Shown piece by piece: positions 22,421-35,700 of a stretch of DNA of 64,000 nt. Positions within the stretch are counted from its first letter, which is position 1. Each line of letters starts with the position of its first letter. This DNA comes from Sclerurus mexicanus. Lineage: Eukaryota > Chordata > Aves > Passeriformes > Furnariidae. The DNA lies in contig VWZF01002475.1 of NCBI GenBank assembly GCA_013396755.1, positions 62,001 to 126,000 on the forward strand, in the 5' to 3' direction. Under the pieces are notes generated by a model that was not told the DNA's origin, made no database searches, and was given only the letters and a program-made list of their open reading frames with translations. Both the position numbers and the translations under genes were made by a program.

Positions 22421-25400
22421 AGGCTGGGCCAGAGCCCCTTGTTTGGTCCAGCCCAGCATGTGGGATGGGGCTCCAGAAGCCCTTCCAGGATCACCTGTAA
22501 ACCAGCAGTACAGTCACACAGCCAGCAGCAATGTTGTGGGTGATTTTACCCCAGGGATGTGCAACACCCTGACTTAGGGGGACCTGGAGGGAGGAAGAGA
22601 AGTGGGTTTGGATGGGTATCTGGTACCCACTGGTGCAACCCACTCTTTCTAGGGCTGTTTGACACAAGGATTGGATTTAAAGCCCTCGAGCTGGGAGGAG
22701 GCACATACCAGGATATTACTTGGTATCCAGCTCTCCCTAAACCAGTTTAGTGACTTCATCTTAGTTTTGTCTTGTGCTTCTACAGGGGACAGGGATAAAA
22801 AGGGAAGGAGAGGATGAGTGGGCAGGGAGGTGTGTGCTGTGTGGTTATGCAGGTGCTCCCATAGTGTTCCTGGTGCCAGGTGGGGGTACAGACTGCTCTT
22901 AAAGGAAAGCTGCTGAAATTTGGTGCCTCCAAGTTGGGCAGGCATGGCAGGGGCTGGAAGTGCAGCAGGCTGGCAGCTGTGCGCAAGGCAGGCGAAAATG
23001 TTCAACTCCCCACTGTCACCCAAGTGCCTGCACTGTTGTTGGGGTTAGGGCTTTATGGAGGAAAGGACTCTAGAAATACTAACGTCTGCTTCCCATTATT
23101 GGTGAGGCAGGATGTCCTTGAGTCCCCCCATCTCCAGACAGGTACAGGGAGTTTGATGGAGGCTCTCCAGAGAGGAGCATTTGCTGAGGGAAGAGGCAGT
23201 GAGGGATTACAAGGAAAAATTGGTGGATTTTGGTTAAAAGCTCCCAAATCCTGGCTGTGACACTCAAACATATTGAATGTGCCTTTCAAAGGAGCCAGAG
23301 AGCTGAGAGATGAAGGTTTATGGCTGTCCAGGGAGCCAGGAGCTGTGGGAGGAAGAGGTGAAGACCTACCTCAGGTTGAGAGGGTTGTGTTGTAAAGGGT
23401 TAATGTGCTGTCCTAGGACAGTGGTGACATGGTTTTGGCCAGCCCTCAGCCTCTCTCCCAGCATCTGCCAGGTCCATCGCCCAAATGCAGTGCAACAAGA
23501 GAATGCATTAGTTAGAAGTGGGATGAAATCGTTAGGATCAATGGATCCCCCCCAGAGCTAGATGTATTGATCAGCTGAGAGCCAAGGAGAAGGTCAGGGG
23601 CAGAGCTGGTGGGGTACAGGCAAAGGGAGCTGGGTGGCTGGGTAGCTCCTGTGAACAGGCTTTTGGGACTAGCAAGGAGGAAAGACTGAAGGTGGCTGCT
23701 CAGGCCACTGCAGATGCCTTCTCCTGCCTGCAAGGACTGTCTGTACTAGAGCCCTTCCTACATATGCTGTTCTGCTCTGCCGCATCGCCCTCCTGACCCA
23801 GGCACCCCATCAGAGAAGCTGAAGCCTGGAAAACCCCTGATGCTCCAGACTCCTCTGTTTTCATGACTGTGACCCAAGGGAGACCCCAGCCCTCCACTCC
23901 TGCCAGCCTCCCACACCTAAGCATAGGGAATTCACTTCCCTTCTGGTTTTGCCAAAGGCTTTACTGTCCCTTCCTTGGCTCTGCCACTCACCCAGGAACC
24001 TGGGCCAAGGCCCCTGCCTGGCTTCATTTTGGATGGGCTGATGAGGTCCTGGGAATCTGGGCAGCACAAACAGAGCAGGCTTTGCTTGCCTGAATCAATC
24101 TCTGCCTGCAGAAGCACAGGAGGGCCAAAGCCACCCATGGACCCAGGGCTTCTGTGACCATCTGCAAGACTCCCTGAGAGACCCCCCTGGGGACATCTGT
24201 ATCCAGCCAGGTATAGGTGTGTGCTAGAGGAGCTCGTTTTCATGGGCAACCTGCAAGTGACAGGCTGCAGCTTGAGCACAGAGGGGAAAACCCACATCCA
24301 GCCTTGTGCAGGGATCAGCAGCATTTTGCTGCCTCAGTGGGAGGTTTGCTGAATTCACCTGTTCTTGCTACTTACCTTTCCAGTATTAGAAGCCAAATAT
24401 AATCTGCTTAAAAATCTAGCTAGCCTGTGGGCCTCCACACTCCTGGGAAAGTGGTCTGTGTACTGAGACCCAAGTGCCCTCGGCTGCTGCCATGTCCTGG
24501 TCTCACCATGAGGTGACCTTGGTATGTGCTTGTGGAACTCCCTGGTACCCAGGCAGGATTGGGACCCCCTCCCCACCTCTTGGCCGAGCTGCACACAACC
24601 AGCCAGTGGAGTGCTGCAGCCCATGCACACCTGTCCCCTGTGTCTCCAAACACAGTTGCTGGCAATTGGGGAACTGTGGAGACTGAGAATAGTTGAGTCT
24701 TCCCAATCCATCACACTCCCCTTAAACCATCACAGCAGTTTGCAGCCAGAGAAGTCAGCCCTTGGAAATGGCATTATCCTGTTCTCCAGAGGAAGGTAGG
24801 GGTGGGCAACTTTATTGTGACAGGTGCTGTGCAATTGAAAATGCTGATTAATGCTGCCTTTGAGAACATGCCAGTCTCCAGCCTCTGAAGAGGGAGACCC
24901 TGCTATCTCTGCTCTGTCTCATGCCTATCAACCTTCTAAACACACACATGCCATCACTCTGATACCCGGCTTGGCTCTGCTGACAGGTATTTATTTAAAT
25001 CCTGGCTTGGCTCTGAAAAGTGGCTATGACAGAAGCAGCGCAGCAGGATGGGGCACCAATGCTGCCTGCTCCTATGGCTGGGAGGAGGCAGGTAGGGTTG
25101 GAAGGGGCTGCTCCGGAGAGATGGGCAGGAGGTTGGCCTGTGGGCCAAAGGCAGCCCAGCAAGTCACAGAGGGGCTGCGGGTGGGCTCTGGGGAATGGGA
25201 CCTTCTGAAGTGGTGTCTCCTGTTGGTGGGCAGCTCTCCAGACCCACAAAGTGAATGCCAAAGCTGAGATCAGAGTTGAGCAGGTTCATCACAAGGAGAA
25301 GGAGTTTAAGGCAGTGCAGTGTTGCACACGTGCTGTGAGCATGCTGCTCTCCAGGGCCAAGTACCTTCTTTACATCAGCTTTACTCTGAGGTGCTTGGCT

Positions 25401-27294
25401 GATCAGCTCAGCTGATGGACCCAGACCCTCAATTCCAGAGAGAGGTGCCTGTGCAGAGGCAGCTTTGGAAACGGCTGACAGTAAAGTCCCCAGGGCTGCC
25501 TTGTTCCTGGCACGAGTGCAGCTGAGCCATGGGAATTTTTCTTGGCTGGTTACTGGGCTTTTTTTTTCTGGCTTTTGGACAAAATCATCCAATTGCCCTG
25601 AGGCAGAGGGGCAATGAGTGCAGGGAGGAAGAGAGCAAGGAGAAGCAGCCATTCTGCAGAACTAGTGGGAGGCTCAAGCAGCAAAAGGGGGGGACTCAGG
25701 ATCTGAAGGAAGAGAGACACTTGAATGGGGCCCAGCCCTATTAGAGGGACATAGGAGAACATCTTGTTAGGGCAGAGCCTGCAGCCAGAATGGAAAATTA
25801 CTGGTAGCCCCGTGTTTGGAGGGCAGGAAGCAGCCAGGGGGGACTGGCAGCTCGCCAGCCCCAGCACATGCTTTGTGGGGCATACAGGGCACAGCCCAGC
25901 TCTGCCCTACACCAGGTCACAGAGGCTGTGCTCCCTGTCTTGTGCTTGTGGGCTGCGTTACAGGCAGAGGATGCTGAGCTCCCTGCAGGATTGTACCTTC
26001 CCAGGCAGCTTCAGTGGAATGCGTGGTGTCAGGCTGTGGAGCAGCAGGGCTGGCTCCCTGTCTGTCCCTGTCCCTGCCTGCGCCCAAGCCCTGAGTTCAC
26101 CCACAGGCAGTGCCACGGTGCAGCCTCCCCTTGTTCTGCATGAAGCCCAGCAGTTCTGGAGGGACCAAGTCTTGGGACCAATCTAGGGGCTCCAGGAAGG
26201 GTTTGAGGTGTCTCTTTTGAGGTGCCCAAGGTCCAATTTCCCTGCTGTCATTCTGACTGATTATTTTGGAGCCAGCAAGGTGTGGGCCTTTTGCTGCCCT
26301 GCAATTGTAAGGCTGGGGCAGATTGTGCCTGCATTAGGGATGAGATGCCTCTCCTAGGTGGGATGCAGGATGGGGCCTACCACCAACAGCTAATGCTGCC
26401 TCCAGCCCAGGCCAGCCTGGTAGCCCCATTGCTATGGCCATGACACCAACATGTGATCCCATGCCCGTGGAGCAGATCTAACTGACAGAAACCTCTTTGT
26501 CAGCACAAGCACCTCCCCACAGCCACTGAAGTCACACTCTCAACTGCTTTGCGTGCACTGCTGGCTTCTGGGAGATGGCTCCTGCGCGTTTTTGAAAATA
26601 GGTCCTTGGGATGTATCTCACCAATTGCTAATTCTCCTTGTTTTTCTCTCTTTTGAACAACTTGGCTGAAACAGCCCATCAAAGGTCCAGGGCTGAGCAA
26701 GGCAGAACCAGAAGCCACATGCTCCAAATGATGTCTTTTTTTAAGGGCAACAATAAAAACATCACACTCGCGCACAACTGAGGTTAAATTTAGCTCTGAC
26801 TGCTCTGCACATCATCACTGGACTGCATGTGCCTCGGGGTGGTACCTAATCCCTGTGAAACCCTTCGATACAGGCACGTCAGTTGTGCTGATCCCCTTCA
26901 CAGCCAACATAGGCAGCCAGCACATCTGCCCCAGGCTGCTTCTCCTCCTGCCCCCAGATTAGTCCTGTGTGCAGCACAGGGTGCAGCCTGGAGCTGTCAG
27001 ATGTGTGTCAAACCCTGGCCTGTCTTGGAGCTCAGATTCAGACCTCTGCTTCCCTTGCTGGTCACGTCTATGGTCCCTCTCTGCTGCTGGTACCTGTGTG
27101 CTCTGTCCATCACCAGCTGTCCTCCACAGGATGGGTCCTTGTGGCACTGCCAGCACTGGGTGCCACTGTGGGGAGGGTGGCCAAGGGGTGCAGAAGTATC
27201 TTCAGCAGGGAAAGAGGTCCCATCTCACCTCTGCCAGGTCAAGACGAACTGTGGTACTTGCAACAGGAGCTTTGGGGAGCAACAGGATCGTTCT

Positions 27295-27500
27295 GGAACA
27301 ATTTTTTTAAATAATTATGGCCTTTTCATTCTTTTTCATAAATTCTCTGGAGGTTTCTTCCAGAGTCCTGCCACCTCCCTCTTGCTATCAATGGCATCAA
27401 TGGGTTCTGGCCCCTCTGCCTCTCCACTTCCAGATGGGATGGCTGAAGAGAAGGTAAATCCCAAACATGAAAAATTATTTATTCCTATTGAAATCCCTGG
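27295..27500. promoter_or_regulatory. Second candidate regulatory patch
   Basis: Two AT-rich segments (AAATAATTATGGCC near 27310 and AAAAATTATTTATTCC near 27470) flank a GC-rich core about 5 kb upstream of the NDRG4 long-form first coding exon. The call rests only on composition and homeodomain/MEF2-like cores. Confidence 0.2.
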
Positions 27501-28339
27501 CAACTGAAGGAGAAGGAGGTTTAAATTTGCACAATGTCAGGAAGATCTGAATCCAACCATACCTCATCCCTGACCAGTTCAGAGGAAACCCCTTGACTGC
27601 TTGACCCACAGAAGAGGGTGAAAGACAGCCCCGAATGCAGTGAAGATCTGACCCCATTTAAGTGCTGGGTGCTGGGCTGGCTCCTAGTTGAGGGATTAAA
27701 GGGTCCCTGAGCTCCCTGACATCATGGGCTTTTCCTCTCCTTGAGGTGAGAAGGCGAACGCAGCCTGGATGCAGAGCTCTTGGTGACTCAGCGGGAGAGG
27801 CTGAAATCAGCTGAAAACTGGTCACCATCCAAAAAGCCTGGGACAAGCTGTTAAAACGGATGTACCAGGGATGGAGATGAATGTCTGCATGAGCAGACAT
27901 TCCTCCAGCCCCTCAGCAGCTGTTTGCAGGATGAGCTGCCCATGGCCACTCTCAAGGCACTCCATGGCCCAGCAGTGAAAGGTGCCCTGAAGTAGAGGGG
28001 TATGTTGGCCACCATGGCTGAGGAGTGATGAAGCTGAGGTCTGGGATACCTGATTCAACCCAGGTGCTGAGGAACCAAGCACACTGAGGGGAGGTGATGG
28101 GGTCCTCTGCAGTTCCCCATGGGGACGTTTTGGTAAGGGCCAGTTTTGGATGGCATGCCCTGTGCAGTTGCCTCAGGCAACTTGAGAGTGGAGGCTGTGA
28201 CATCCCTAACTGTAGGAAAAAAATGAATTAAAGTGATACCAAAGAAGCACAGAGGAAGGAACAGTGGCAGGACGAGCCTGTTCAGCTTGGAGACAAGGAG
28301 AATTCAGCCCTTGCTCTAGGGGCAGGCTGGGGCCCTGTG

Positions 28340-29000
28340 TCCTCACTGGACCAGCTGTCCCAATTTAGAACAATTCGGGTGATTCAGAACCTCCTGCTCT
28401 GCCCCAAACGGCTGTCCCCCAACACCCCCAGCATCTATATATGGGGGGTCATAATCCCAGTCATGGCCTTCACTCCTGGGTGTTCCTTCAGACATCATGA
28501 TTACCACCATCTGCATTCCCTGGCACCTCCAGACCATGCTGGCCCTGCTGTGGTGACCCTCATTGCACAGGTCCTCCTTATCCGGGGACCATGACCACCC
28601 TATGCTCAGAGGAACCTGCACTCCCATGCTCCAGAGGACCCTCAGGTCATCTGTGTTTCTGTTCCTGGATACTCCCAGGCCCTTTGTCCTTCATGGCTCC
28701 ACTTTCTAGGACTCCCTAGACCCCTTAGCCATAATGGCTGTGTTCCAACTGTCACTGTCACAGAGATCCCCTCTTGTCCCAGATCATCGCCAAGCATCAT
28801 GATTATCACCATCCCCTGCTCTCGGGGAGACTCAGACCTCGTTGTACCCCAGGCTCCACACCTGGAGCTCCCCAAGTCTCCCACTGTGCCCTGCTCCTGG
28901 GACTCCATGACCACAGGGACCAGTTGGACCCACTGGCCATCATGGTCCAGCTCTGGGACCCACATGGTACCCTACAGGGCGATGTGTGCCACCCTCCCCG
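28340..29000. repeat. Degenerate imperfect repeat
   Basis: Related phrases recur, for example CATCATGATTACCACCATC near 28494 and CATCATGATTATCACCATC near 28795, together with repeated GGACTCC...GACC patterns. The unit length is not constant, so it may be an old minisatellite of about 300 bp unit or chance similarity. Confidence 0.3.
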
Positions 29001-29480
29001 CGGGGCGTCTATCACTCCATCTCCCTCGAAACCCCCCGCAGCCTCTATCCCTTGTGTAACCNNNNNNNNNNNNNNNNNNNNNNNNNNNNNNNNNNNNNNN
29101 NNNNNNNNNNNNNNGTACGGGAGGTGATGCCTTGCTGCAGCGGGGAAAGCCCAGACCGGTGGTGCCGGAGGGAAGGGGAGACCGAGTCGGCAGCCCCCTG
29201 GCACGGGGGGGGCCCGGCAGACAGCCGGGGGCTGGGGGGAGCCCCGGGGACCGCCGAGCATCCCTGCGGTGCCTCTGCTCCTCAGCCAGCTTCCCCTGGG
29301 ACTCTCCCCGCCGCCTGGGTGCCCCGAGGAATGGGCTGGGCTGGGAAGTAGGCTGCTCTTAGCAACAGCCACTGTGAGACAGCCTGAGCCCCCACAAAGC
29401 TCCTCGCTGCCACTCCACCACCCCCGGACCCTGAGATGCTCAGCCCCTGCATCAGTGGCACCGGGTCCCTGGCTTGGTGT
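28975..29480 (+). promoter_or_regulatory. CpG island, possible distal NDRG4 promoter or non-coding first exon
   Basis: CpG-dense sequence flanks the 53-N gap (CCCCGCGGGGCGTC before it, several CCGG and GCCG after). It lies about 3.2 kb upstream of the long-form NDRG4 coding exon and on the same side. Vertebrate NDRG4 long transcripts use an upstream promoter, so this is the best candidate seen here. No transcript evidence is available, and the gap may hide the start site. Confidence 0.35.
29062..29114. other. Assembly gap of 53 N
   Basis: The only multi-base gap in the window. Sequence on both sides is very GC- and CpG-rich, which often causes sequencing drop-out. Confidence 0.98.
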
Positions 29481-29982
29481 CTCTCGTGTTGTGGCTGGCT
29501 GTGCCTGTGCCCCCAGTTGAGACCACACTGTTAGGCTGGTTTGTGGGGCTGCTGGGGTGGCAACCTGTGCCCCTCATGGGGGCAGAGCAAGCTGTAGGTG
29601 TTCATCCTGCACCGGTGGGGCGGAATGTGGCCCAGACTGTGTCACACTGGAGCTTTCCTCCCCACCACTGTGGCTTCACAGCGATCCTTCTCTGGGGGCA
29701 ATGCTGTGGGCACACGGCTGTGTCTCAGACTGGGTTGCAGGTTCCCTTCTTCCCTCTCCCTACCTCGCTGGAGGTTGTTTTGGCTTCACTGCCTGGCAGA
29801 GGCCAGTCCTCACTTCTCCAGATTTGCCTCCCCGTCTGTTGCACACTGCTCAGTTAGCCTGGAGTATCCATGCCAGCATCCCGTGGGTGCCACATCCGTG
29901 CCAGGGCAGGAAGCAGGCAGTCAATGGGGAGACTCCTGTGGGGCTGCTGCAACAGTCAAGGGACCCCTGCCCTCTGATCAGC

Positions 29983-30043
29983 ATCATTATTATTATTATT
30001 ATTAATAATAATTTATTTATTATAACAACAACAACAACAGTAA
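29983..30043. repeat. Compound (ATT)n / (AAT)n / (ACA)n microsatellite
   Basis: About seven ATT units are followed by AAT units, a TTTAT stretch and then ACA units. The inverted ATT/AAT halves could form a hairpin. Confidence 0.9.
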
Positions 30044-32659
30044 TATATTTCCTTGCTATGAGCTGGTTCTCCTCCAGTAAGCCAGCAATGGGGTGCAGAT
30101 TCCTGGGGAAGGTAAGCCAATGTGACTGTTCCTATCCTCATCTATGTATGCAGTGCCAGGACCCTCTTGGGCCAGAGCACTTATGTCCCACTGGGTTTGG
30201 GACTAGTTGGGAATTAGGGAAGAGGTGTGTACCAGCTGTGCCCCAGAAATGGTGGCACCAAACTGGGAAGGCAGAGTGAGAGCAGAGATGGGTGCATTTG
30301 GGGATGGCACCCTGGGAACAGGTGCTGTTTGGAGAGCATTGGGGTGAGCTTCAAGGAAAGGGGCTTGTTTTTGGACACATTACCCCGGCATGAGATGGGA
30401 GCTGAGTTATTTTGGCTAGAAGACCTGGAGCTGTGGCTTCCTTGCCAGCACTCCACAGTGACAGTGGCCCAACTGGGCTGGGTGAGACTGCCCACAGCCC
30501 CACTGCTGTGCTGTCAGGAGCAGGGACAAGAGTTGTCATGGAAAGCAGAGCACCCAGGGAAGGTGGAAGCATGGCTGTGACCCTGCTCACAGGCTGCAGC
30601 ACCCATGGGACTTCCCGATGTACTGAGCCCTCCTCTGTTCCCATGCTCAGCATCACTTTAGGTGACTGTCCATCATGCACTGAGGATGCAGAGCTCTGCC
30701 ATGTACCTCATGAGCCAGCTGTCCCCCCACCATGCAAGCAAGGTCACGGGGCCTTTCCTCATTGCTCAGCTGCCCTCCCTCCCATATTAGCTGGAGGCTT
30801 TAATTAATAAAGGCATTCACCATACACTAAGTGCTGTTCCCAGCCACCCTGGGTGGCCACACGGTGGGTTGGCGCTGTCAACGCGGGACGGCTCCTGCTC
30901 TCTTCCAGACCCAGCTATCGGTGAGACTGATTTCTCTCACATTTTTTACCCCTGGGGTTGTGGGGTTGCTGAGTCGGTAGCTCTGCAGGCTGTGTTGTCT
31001 CGGCTGTGCTGGTGGGCTGCAGGCCAGGGCTATCCCCATGAACAAAGCCATTTCCCCAGCAGCAACCCAGCCTGGAGCACACTCTCTGTGGGGCTGAAGG
31101 CACCTCTCCCCACTCAGCCTTTGTGTGGCCCCCGGTCTGGCGAGACCCTCTGGGCTATTGGTGATGCAGAGACTTCTGGTGCTGGTTGCTCTGGGACTCC
31201 CAAGAGGCTTCACAGTGGTGTTTCTCCCTCCAAACAGTTCTGGATTGTTGGATGGCTCCCAGGGAGCAAGACAAAGTGTTGTGTCTGCAGAAAGCAGGCA
31301 GGTGGCACAGGCTGCTTGAGTTTTGAATGGAAAACCCGGTCAGACGAGTAAAAGCTGGTTTCAGGGGGGAGTTTATGACTAGCTCCTGAATTCCTGGTGG
31401 CCTTGCAGTGCTCCTGCCATTGTTTGGACTTTCCACATCATTAGCCTAGGCTGACCTAGGGTTGGAGGTGGTCAAAACATGCAGCAGGCTCAGCTGAGGC
31501 TGTGCAGATGGAGTGGAATCCGTGTCTGCTATGGTGCTAGCACAGCCCAAATCATCCCGATGATGTCCAGGGAGGTTGCACAGGGTGGGAAGTCAGTGGA
31601 GAGGGTGTAGAATTAGTGCTGGCCCATTCAGAACAGCAAAAACTTGTCTGAAGGCTTGGCCTTGGGAAAGGGTTGGAAATGGAGGCTGCAAAAGCAATGC
31701 CTGAGGTCTGGATCCTGCCTGACTGTAGATAATTCTCTTGCACTGGGACTTGCCAGTTACCCATCCCATCTATACAAAGGGAAGCTTGGTTTATTCCCTG
31801 TGTCCTCACGTCTGTCACTCTCTGTGTGCAGCCAGCTGCTGATCTCCTTTTTCTCTTCTGCTTTCTGAGCTGGGCTTGTGCCTGGGGGTGTTTTGGAGAT
31901 GCCAGTGTTGGGGGTACAAAGTCCCTGGTCAGCAGCACCCAGTCTCAACACTGCTGAGTGGCAGCTCCATGGAGAAGTCTGTCCCTGCAAGTCCTGGAGC
32001 TGCGGTACCAACTAGCCAGCACCTCCTTCACAGGCAAAGAGAAGACTTTGGCTTTCTCCCATCATTACTATACAAACTTCAGACTGTCTCTCTGCTCTCT
32101 TTCTGCTTGGAGCAACCCTATGCCTCCCAGCATGGCTGAGAAACATCACCCCTCACTTTGGCTGTGCAGGGAGACCTCCCTCTGTCCTACCCATACCTAT
32201 CTGCAGCCTAAAACCAGCCAAAAAGTTGGATTTTCTCTCTTTGACCGGTGCTGAAAGCTGGGATGGGAATTGGGATGTTCTTGCCCTAGACTGGGTGCTT
32301 ATGGGGTGACCAGCATGGACAGAGGAGGTCTCTTAGTTTGCCTAAAACTATGCCCTGAAGACACATTTATCTTCAACTGGGAGAACTGGACCTTGCTAGG
32401 AGCGGGGAGCTGAGCTCGTCTGGGCACTGTCTGCTCCATGCCTGCTTCTAGCTCCCAGTGGAGGGGCTCGCTGTAACCTCTGGACAAGCTGAAGCACCAA
32501 ATCCCCATGGTGGCTGGGTGGAGTGAAGCTGATTTGGGTCCCATTCCCATGGGAGGGAGACTCATGAGGCTCCAGAGGGCTGGGGCGAGGAGGACAGAGG
32601 CAGGACCTGCCCTGACACCTCCCTTGCCCTGGGCAGGGCTACTGCTGCAGGAGATGACC

Positions 32660-32728
32660 ATGGCAGGGCTGCATGAGCTGCGCTTCACCGAAGAGAAACC
32701 GCTGCTGCGGGGACAGGACGCAGAGCTG
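32660..32728 (+). CDS. NDRG4: NDRG4 long-form first coding exon
   Basis: Encodes the 23 residues MAGL..EL with the LRF.EEKPLLRGQD segment typical of the long NDRG4 N-terminus; donor GTGAGT. An in-frame ATG six bases upstream (32654) would add two residues. I chose 32660 because ACCATGG is the stronger initiation context and matches the family start. Confidence 0.9.
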
Positions 32729-35700
32729 GTGAGTTTGGTGACCTCACTGGCTCCGACTCCTGCACATAGGGCAACGCGGTGCAGGTCCTTGGGAATGGGC
32801 ACGTGTGGTACTCTGTGTGTGTGTGTGTGTTTGTGTGTGTGTGTGCTGCTTTTGGGCACAAGTATGTGCACATGTGTGGTGTTTATTGTGTGTGTGTGTG
32901 CTGGTGTTGATGTGCGTGTGTGGGTGAGTGCAGGTTTGGGTTTGGTGGGATGGTGTGCGTGTGTGTGTGCAGACATTGCGCATACGTGGTAATACACACC
33001 TGTGTGTGTACACACATGCAGCTAGTGCATGCACCTGTGTGCAGGTGATGTAGATGTGAATGTATGTGTGCACATACATTGTGTCCCCTGCAGCCAGCGC
33101 TGCTCTGGGGAGTGGGTGCCTGTGTGTCAGGGGGCTTCATGAGCTGGGTGGGAGGAGGGCGCTGCAGAATTGAGGTGCAGCAAAGGGATGTCTCTGTCCC
33201 TAATGGCTCCTTCTCCTGCTCCTTCTTACCCCAGGAGAGCTCGGATGTCTTCCTCTCCACTGTGGACACAGACTGGAAGGTAGGACCAGCCATTGGAGGT
33301 GCCCCTCACTCCTGGGTCCAGCATGAGACAGCATTCTGTGGCTGGGGAAGGCTGCGGGGCACTGAGTGGACCCAAGGGTGTTGCTGTCCCTCCTTCCATG
33401 GGGACGCAGTGCATGGTCATTGTCTGTGCATGGGGCTGCACGTCCATCAGGAGGGGAGGGAGGAGATGCTGCCAGGCATGCTCTGTGCTGGCGCTTGGAT
33501 GTGGCTGGTGGGCACTTGGCCATGGGCTGGGGACAAAACATTTGAAACAGGCAATTTCTTCTCAGGAAGGCCGAGCTGCTTTTCCAGCTCCTCTACCATT
33601 GCCATGGCAATAGTTTCCTGGGTGATACCAGCTCCCTACTTACATAAAGGTGTTTGAAAGCCTTTTTCTTTTTCGAGGGCTGGGGCATTGCCCCCTGTAC
33701 CGCCCACCTCTCTTGGAGAGCAGGGCCCCTCTGCTCCCTTGGCTGGCAACTGCCAGCCTTGTATCTCCGTTTCACCTCTCCAGAGGAGCCCCACAATATG
33801 GCTTCAGGGCTCATGGTGGGGAGGGCTCATGCCTGTCTCCCGTGTTGGTCTTCATCACTCTCACACCTCTGTCCAGGCTCATCCAGCACCAGAGACTGGG
33901 ATACTGGAAAATAGGGAGGGAGAATGTCCCTGGTGGTGCCAAGTGGAGTGGGTATGGACAGCAAATGCCACAGTGATGCATCTCCATGCCCTCAGGACCT
34001 AAAAATAGAACTGGGCAAGGATCAAGGCAACTTTTCCCAAGTCAGCCAGGCCCTGTGCCCTCTTGGTTCCCCTCCAAGAGCCTCAGGGTAGGGATGGGAT
34101 GAGTTTCCCGGGCAATGCCAGGACAACCCTCTCCTTTTCCTCACCCTGGCATTTGCAGGTTGGTTCTCTGCAGAGGCTGGGGGCTGCCTGCTGTTTCTTG
34201 GATGGATTTTACCCCATTTTCTAAGCTCACCTCCTTGGAATAATTCAGTCCAGCCCCCAGCTTAACTTCACTGTCCCTCTGCTCCTCCCCAGAGCCAGTC
34301 ACTGCTCCCTTGGCAGGATGCTCAGGCCTGGCTGGGGCAGGGGGGAGCCCCACTGCTGCCAGCTGAAGTAAAGCCCTGGGGACTGCTGACATAAGCCAAG
34401 GTGCAGGAGTGCCAGGGGCAGGTGCCCTGAGACCTGGATGCCCTGCATTCGGCAGGAGGTCTGGGCCACCCGCCAAGCAAGTGGGCTAGTAGCCAAGGGG
34501 GTGGCCATCCCATTTGATTCTATTCAAGCAGAGTCAGCCTTGCTCAGCCTTCCCATCTCCCTGCAGCCCTCTTGCATTTTTGCCTTATTTCACCATGGCT
34601 CTTCCACCCCTTATCTCCTCTCCTTTGCCACCCTCTGTCATTTTTTGCCCTCTGCATCTCTTGTTTTTTCCCACGGGCTGTGGCTGCTCAGGCTTTTTAG
34701 CTCCACAGTCAGCAGGGCTGGGGAAAGAAAAAATGGCACCTGGAGGTGCGAATGGCTTTGTACCTCTGCCAAGAACCACCTGGGAGCTGGGCTTTCCTCA
34801 TATACCAGGTCCTTCATTCACAGAGATGCATCTTTCCAGGCCTGGGTCTGAGCTCCCCATGGGACAAAGCAGTGCAGAGTAAAGCCTCTTTGGTGGAGGC
34901 AAGGGGAATGCCATCCTTCTGCCTGTCTGTCCTTTCTCCCACATTCAGACCTCCTGGCTGCCCAGCCCTGACTTGTTTGCAGGACATGGCTTTTAGTGGC
35001 TCCCTGAAGGGCACCAAAGGGACCACGAGACTCCTCCATCCAAGATTGTCCAGCTTTGCATCAGTCCTGCCAAGCTGGGCAGTGGTGCTGGGCTGAGCAG
35101 GGGTAGGCAGGATGCAAGGGGATGGCACCCAGAGACTGCTGGGGGTTTTTGGGGCTTTGGTGGCATGAGGCTGTCCATGGGTGAGAGCTGCAGGCAGATG
35201 GAATTGCTCTCTCACAAAGCCTTGTTGGAATCAGGAAAGTAACCATTTGCCTGCACGTATGTGCACACGGGAATACACATGTGTATGCGTGTGCATCAGT
35301 CCAGGGACAGGATCCAACTCCTTGGTGCTGCTGGGTTGTCTTTCCTTTGCCTTCTTTATCTGCCACTGGTGATATCCAGGTCAGGGCTAAATCCTGCACT
35401 TCCCCTGCATGCCATCATTCTGCAGCAAGTGAGATGACTGTGCTTCGGGATAAGATAACAGAGGTTTCTGTGCAGTGTTCACATGTGTACGTGTGTACAT
35501 AGGTGTGCCCCTCAGTGCACATTTGCACAAGTCTGCATGTGTGCAGGTTTTTGTGCATCCATCAGCATTAGTGATGTCCGTGGCATACGTGCTAAGCCCA
35601 TGGGAGAAGGATGCAGCAGGCGTGCTCTTGGTATGCATGTGACCATGCACATTACATGTACAGGAACATGTATTCACACAGACACACAGGACCTGGCCCT

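Larger units (their letters stand above)
16870..28300. other. GINS3-NDRG4 intergenic interval, no gene recognised
   Basis: The interval becomes GC-richer and contains many short frames on both strands. None has domain signatures, conserved-looking exons or paired splice sites that I could assign to a known gene. Small AT-rich patches with homeodomain-like cores (near 20290, 21900, 22330, 24845 and 27310) could be regulatory. Confidence 0.5.

Noticed and set aside
32299..33293. His/Thr-rich minus-strand frames of 111-238 codons opposite NDRG4 exons 1-2
   Set aside because: They are translations of CA repeats antisense to the gene, and therefore composition artefacts.
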